Under the pieces are notes generated by a model. That model had not been told where the DNA came from and ran no database searches. It saw only the letters and a program-made list of their open reading frames with translations. The position numbers were made by a program, and so were the translations under genes. This document shows positions 59,741 through 64,000 of a stretch of DNA of 64,000 nt, one piece after another. The stretch is from Solimonas sp. SE-A11 (lineage in GTDB: Bacteria > Pseudomonadota > Gammaproteobacteria > Nevskiales > Nevskiaceae): assembly GCF_030345715.1 (NCBI RefSeq), contig NZ_JAUASX010000006.1:62001-126000 (forward strand), written 5' to 3'. Each line of letters begins with the position of its first letter. Position 1 is the first letter of the stretch.

Positions 59741-61948
59741 TCAGGCCGCGGTAAACAGCGCCCGCAGTTCGTCCTCGCTCCAGCCGGCAATGCTGCCGGA
59801 CTCCGCCAGCAGGGCGTCGGCCAGCGCGCGCTTCTGCTCCTGCATCTCGGCGATCTTCTGCTCCACCGTGCCCTCGGTGAGCAGCTTGTAGACGAACACC
59901 GGCTTGTCCTGGCCGATGCGGTGGGCGCGGTCGGTGGCCTGCTGCTCCACCGCCGGGTTCCACCAGGGATCGTAATGGATCACGGTGTCGGCGGCGGTCA
60001 GGTTCAGGCCGGTGCCGCCCGCCTTGAGGCTGATCAGGAACAGCGGCGCGTCGCCGTGCTGGAAGCGTTCCACCAGCGATTCGCGGTCGCGGCTCTCGCC
60101 GGTCAGCTTGAGGTAGCGCATGCCTTCCTGCTGCAGGCGCTCCTCGATCAGCTCCAGCATGCTGGTGAACTGCGAGAACAGCAGGATACGGCGACCCTCC
60201 TCCAGCATCTCCGGCAGCAGGTCCATCAGCAGCTGCAGCTTGGCCGACTCGGTAACCTGCGCGGCCTCTTCCAGCTTCAGCAGCCGAGGATCGCAGCAGA
60301 CCTGGCGCAGCTTCAGCAGCGCGTCCAGCACCACGATGTGGCTGCGCGCCAGGCCGCGCGCGGCGATCTCCTCGCGCAGCCGCTGGTCCATGGACAGGCG
60401 CAACGTCTCGTAGAGCTCGCGCTGCGCGCCCTCCAGCGCCACGCTGCGGATCAGGTCGGTGCGTGGCGGCAGCTCCTTGGCCACCTCGGCCTTGGTCCGG
60501 CGCAGCAGGAAGGGCTTGATGCGGCGCAGCAGCTGCTCGCGCGCATCCTGGTCGCCGCTCTGCTCGATCGGCTTGCGGTAGCGCTGGCGGAACTCCACCT
60601 CGCTGCCGAGGTAGCCCGGCATCAGGAAATTCATCAGCGACCAGAACTCGCCGAGGTGGTTCTCCATCGGTGTACCGCTGAGACACAGCCGGTGCCGTGC
60701 CTTGAGCTGGCTGACCTTCTGCGCTGCCTGCGAGCGGCTGTTCTTGATGTGCTGCGCCTCGTCCAGCACCAGCAGGTGGTACTCGTGGCGCGACAGGGCC
60801 TCGTGGTCACGCGCCAGCAGCGGATAGGTGGTCAGCACCAGGTCGTGATCGCGGATCTCGTGGTGGCGCAGGCGCCGGTCCTGGCCCTGCAGCACCAGCA
60901 CGCGCAGCGCGGGCGCGTAGCGCCTGGCCTCGCGGCGCCAGTTGAACATCAGGCTGGTCGGCGCCACCACCAGGCAGGGGCGGTCCATGCGGCCGCTTTC
61001 CTTCTCCAGCAGCAGGTGGGCCAGGGTCTGCAGCGTCTTGCCCAGGCCCATGTCGTCGGCCAGCACGCCGCCGAAACTCTGGGTGCGAAGGAACTGCAGC
61101 CAGTTGAGGCCTTGCTGCTGGTAGCCGCGCAGTTCGGCGTTGAGCCCCTGGGGCGGCGCCACCTCGACCACGCCGGCCAGCGGGCCGGGGGCCTTGCCGT
61201 CGAAGCGCAGTTGCGGCAGGTGCAGCAGTTCGTCCAGCGTCAGGGCCTGCGGACGCGGCAGCCACAGGCGCCCGCCGTCGTCGAGCCAGGTCGCCGTGAA
61301 CAGCTCGCGCAGCACGTTGAGCACCGGCTTGAGCCGACCGGCCGGCACGCGGATCCAACGATCGCGCACCTCGTCGCGCAGCAGCAGTGGCGCATCGTCT
61401 TCCAGCGCGGCGAACTTCTGTGGGGTCCAGCCGGCGCGCGGGTCCTGCAGGAAGGCCACCAGCAGCGGCAGCAGCGGCAGGCGCTCGCCCTCCACGTCCA
61501 CGTCCAGCGCCACGCCGAACCAGTCGCGGCCCTCGCCCTCCTGCATCTGCAGCAGCCAGTCGGGCTCCGGCTCGCACAGGCGGAAGCTGAAGTCGCGGTC
61601 GACGTCGATCTGCCAGCCCTCGCGCTGCAGCGCCGGCAGCGGCTCGGCCATCAGCTTCAGCCAGTCGCGCTCGCTGTGGGGCGTCAGCAACGAGGGACGC
61701 TTGGGATCGAAGGACACCAGACCCAGCGCCACCAGGCTCCGGAAGGCGACGTCCTCGGCGGCGGGGTCGCGCAGCAGGAAACCCTGCCCGTGCTCACCCA
61801 CCGCCGGCTCGCCGTAGCGGCAGCGCTGCACGCCATAGTCGAACAGCAGCTGCGCGCAGTCGCGCACGCGCTCGTCACGGCCGCCGTAGCCGTGCTCCGT
61901 GCGCAGCAGCCGCACGACCGGCAGCGGCCAGGGCGGAGTCACCGTCAT
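59741..61948 (-). CDS. SNF2-family helicase-like ATPase (no SWIM domain)
   Basis: A 735-residue SWI2/SNF2 protein. Seen: LADDMGLGKTLQTLAHLL (motif I), DEAQHIKN (motif II), LSGTPMENHLGEFWSLMNFL (motif III), FSQFTSMLELIEERLQ and YDPWWNPAVEQQATDRAHRIGQ (motifs V-VI). Related bacterial proteins often have a SWIM zinc finger in a longer N-terminus; here the gene begins 18 bp after pgk and has none. So it is a short form or N-terminally trimmed. It is in the same direction as gap-pgk. Confidence 0.92.
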   Translation of the reverse strand: MTVTPPWPLPVVRLLRTEHGYGGRDERVRDCAQLLFDYGVQRCRYGEPAVGEHGQGFLLRDPAAEDVAFRSLVALGLVSFDPKRPSLLTPHSERDWLKLMAEPLPALQREGWQIDVDRDFSFRLCEPEPDWLLQMQEGEGRDWFGVALDVDVEGERLPLLPLLVAFLQDPRAGWTPQKFAALEDDAPLLLRDEVRDRWIRVPAGRLKPVLNVLRELFTATWLDDGGRLWLPRPQALTLDELLHLPQLRFDGKAPGPLAGVVEVAPPQGLNAELRGYQQQGLNWLQFLRTQSFGGVLADDMGLGKTLQTLAHLLLEKESGRMDRPCLVVAPTSLMFNWRREARRYAPALRVLVLQGQDRRLRHHEIRDHDLVLTTYPLLARDHEALSRHEYHLLVLDEAQHIKNSRSQAAQKVSQLKARHRLCLSGTPMENHLGEFWSLMNFLMPGYLGSEVEFRQRYRKPIEQSGDQDAREQLLRRIKPFLLRRTKAEVAKELPPRTDLIRSVALEGAQRELYETLRLSMDQRLREEIAARGLARSHIVVLDALLKLRQVCCDPRLLKLEEAAQVTESAKLQLLMDLLPEMLEEGRRILLFSQFTSMLELIEERLQQEGMRYLKLTGESRDRESLVERFQHGDAPLFLISLKAGGTGLNLTAADTVIHYDPWWNPAVEQQATDRAHRIGQDKPVFVYKLLTEGTVEQKIAEMQEQKRALADALLAESGSIAGWSEDELRALFTAA

Positions 61949-61966
61949 GGTCGCGGATGCCGGAGA

Positions 61967-63145
61967 TCAGCCCTTGGCGCGCTGCTCGAGGATCTCGACG
62001 GCCGGCAGCTTCTTGCCTTCGAGGAATTCGAGGAAGGCACCGCCGCCGGTGGAGATGTAGTCGATGCGCTCGGCCACCTTGAACTTGTCGATCGCCGCCA
62101 GGGTGTCGCCACCGCCGGCCAGCGAGAAGCCCTCGGCCGCCGCGATGGCCTCGGCGATGGCCTTGGTGCCGCCGGCGAAGCTGTCGTACTCGAACACGCC
62201 CACCGGGCCGTTCCAGACGATGGTGCCGCAGGACTTCAGCAGGGCCGACAGCTTCTTGCGGGTCTTGGGGCCGATGTCGAGGATCATCTCGTCGGACTCG
62301 ACCTCGTCGGCGCTGCGCACCTCGGCATGCGCTTCGGCGGAGAATTCGGAGGCCACCACCACGTCCTCGGGCAGCGGGATGTCGCCGCCACGGGCCTGGA
62401 TCTTGGCCAGGATGGCGCGCGCCTTGTCCAGCATGTCCGCCTCATGCAGCGACTTGCCCACCGGCTTGCCCATGGCCGCCAGGAAGGTGTTGGCGATGCC
62501 GCCGCCGATGATCAACTGGTCGGCCACGTCGGCGAGGTTCTCCAGCAGGTCCAGCTTGGTGGAGACCTTGCTGCCGCCGACGATCACCGCCAGCGGCTTC
62601 TTCGGCGTGGCCAGGGCCTTGCCCAGTGCATCCAGCTCGGCCGCCAGCAGCGGGCCGGCGCAGGCGATGGGCGCGAACTTGGCGACGCCATGGGTCGAGG
62701 CCTCGGCGCGGTGCGCGGTACCGAAGGCATCCATCACGTACACGTCGCAGAGCGACGCCATCTTCTTCGACAGCGCCTCGTCGTTGTCCTTCTCGCCCTT
62801 GAGGAAGCGGGTGTTCTCGCCCAGCGCGATCTGGCCCGGTTCCATGGCGATGCCGTCGATCCAGTTGCTGACCAGCGGCACGGTGCGCTCGAGCTTCTCG
62901 GACAGCCAGGCGGCCACCAGGGTCAGCGAGGCCTCGGGATCGAACTTGCCGGCCTTCGGGCGGCCCAGGTGAGAGACCACCAGCACCGAGGCGCCTTTCT
63001 CCAGTGCCAGCTTCAGCGTCGGCAGCGAGGCGCGCAGGCGCGCGTCGGAGGTGATGCGGCCGTTGGAGATGGGGACGTTCAGGTCCTGGCGGATCAGCAC
63101 GCGCTTGCCGGTCAGGTCCAGGTCGGACATGCGAAGGACGGTCAT
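61967..63145 (-). CDS. pgk: Phosphoglycerate kinase
   Basis: A 392-residue enzyme of normal length. Seen: [49 protein letters not shown], and the nucleotide-binding [12 protein letters not shown] with [14 protein letters not shown]. It transfers phosphate from 1,3-bisphosphoglycerate to ADP. It follows gap in the same direction, the usual glycolytic order, with a 27-bp inverted repeat in between. Confidence 0.98.
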   Translation of the reverse strand: MTVLRMSDLDLTGKRVLIRQDLNVPISNGRITSDARLRASLPTLKLALEKGASVLVVSHLGRPKAGKFDPEASLTLVAAWLSEKLERTVPLVSNWIDGIAMEPGQIALGENTRFLKGEKDNDEALSKKMASLCDVYVMDAFGTAHRAEASTHGVAKFAPIACAGPLLAAELDALGKALATPKKPLAVIVGGSKVSTKLDLLENLADVADQLIIGGGIANTFLAAMGKPVGKSLHEADMLDKARAILAKIQARGGDIPLPEDVVVASEFSAEAHAEVRSADEVESDEMILDIGPKTRKKLSALLKSCGTIVWNGPVGVFEYDSFAGGTKAIAEAIAAAEGFSLAGGGDTLAAIDKFKVAERIDYISTGGGAFLEFLEGKKLPAVEILEQRAKG

Positions 63146-63160
63146 TTGAAGAGGCTCCGA

Positions 63161-63256
63161 GAATCGGGAATGGGGAATCGGGAATCGTTAAAGCAAGAAA
63201 AAGAACGGGGAACCGGGAAATCGCTTTTGCGATTCCCGATTCCCCATTCCCGATTC
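63161..63256. repeat. 27-bp perfect inverted repeat between gap and pgk
   Basis: Bases 63161-63187 and 63230-63256 are exact reverse complements, built of GGGAATCGGGAATGG-like words, with a 42-bp spacer that itself contains the small repeat CGCTTTTGCG. In the gap-pgk mRNA it would form a very stable hairpin in the 122-bp intergenic region. Similar GGGAATCGGGAATGGGGAAT repeats are common between genes in Xanthomonadaceae. Probably a differential-expression or mobile palindromic element. Confidence 0.7.
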
Positions 63257-63267
63257 CCGTTTTTTAC

Positions 63268-64000
<733 letters not shown>

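Overview
The window is 64 kb of GC-rich, densely coding bacterial chromosome with strong GC bias at third codon positions. Its gene content is gammaproteobacterial: an E. coli-type RtcB, YajQ, RlmJ, Lhr, YqiJ/YqiK, ActP-Acs, TPP-riboswitch-controlled thiC and a CbrAB-like SSS-kinase/NtrC-type pair. Lipid or hydrocarbon oxygenase genes and a DcaP-like porin point towards the Nevskiales/Xanthomonadales (for example Solimonas relatives). That placement is inference from gene content. I see no rRNA operon, CRISPR array, transposase or prophage; this looks like core and near-core chromosome.

Layout. 0-2.4 kb: a partial gene, a DUF938 methyltransferase, a MAPEG protein and phosphofructokinase. 2.6-6.2 kb: rsgA carrying a one-base frameshift, then about 540 bp of structured non-coding DNA (palindrome, terminators, a 41-codon gene, hairpins and a tRNA-like sequence with a 6-nt anticodon loop), a slipin (SPFH) fragment truncated at both ends, and an intact RNA ligase gene rtcB. 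6.3-14.6 kb: small enzymes, a lipoprotein hydrolase, a TauD-type dioxygenase, yajQ, and a cluster of PEGA/cyclase-like protein, Ser/Thr kinase and 5'-nucleotidase. 14.8-19.1 kb: the giant helicase Lhr. 19.2-23.2 kb: a phospholipase C-like protein, a small lipoprotein, and a four-gene operon of an uncharacterised protein, an MglA-like GTPase with no recognisable G4 motif, and two roadblock/LC7 proteins. A paralogue of the operon's first gene lies alone at 27.5-28.5 kb, and both promoters carry the same 17-bp element. 23-34 kb: DUF748, riboswitch-controlled thiC, a BASS transporter, a diiron protein with its probable 2Fe-2S reductase, a PhyH dioxygenase, Nudix, rlmJ and a zinc-ribbon gene. 34-38 kb: yqiK-yqiJ-pspA membrane-stress genes and a ribbon-helix-helix-like gene with a nested palindrome in its promoter.

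38-50 kb is a carbon-uptake regulon. A DcaP-like porin is divergent from a kinase operon (small membrane protein, SSS-fused histidine kinase, sigma54-dependent regulator), and a DUF485-actP operon and acs follow. The porin and the DUF485-actP operon each have a good sigma54 -24/-12 promoter preceded by two 15-bp palindromes spaced exactly 21 bp start to start. This is best explained as activation by the NtrC-type regulator encoded between them.

50-64 kb: a second PspA-like operon under a palindrome-controlled promoter, a YiaAB-like protein and a papain-like hydrolase, a TetR regulator, a fused LplT/PlsC-type protein, two paralogous FHA proteins sharing a new-looking C-terminal domain, a MoxR ATPase, two TPM-domain proteins and LemA, a SNF2 helicase, and the glycolytic pair gap-pgk separated by a 27-bp perfect inverted repeat.

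The most notable signals are the RNA-repair locus with its tRNA-like element, the sigma54 tandem-palindrome regulon, the paired promoters of the uncharacterised paralogues, and the FHA gene pair.
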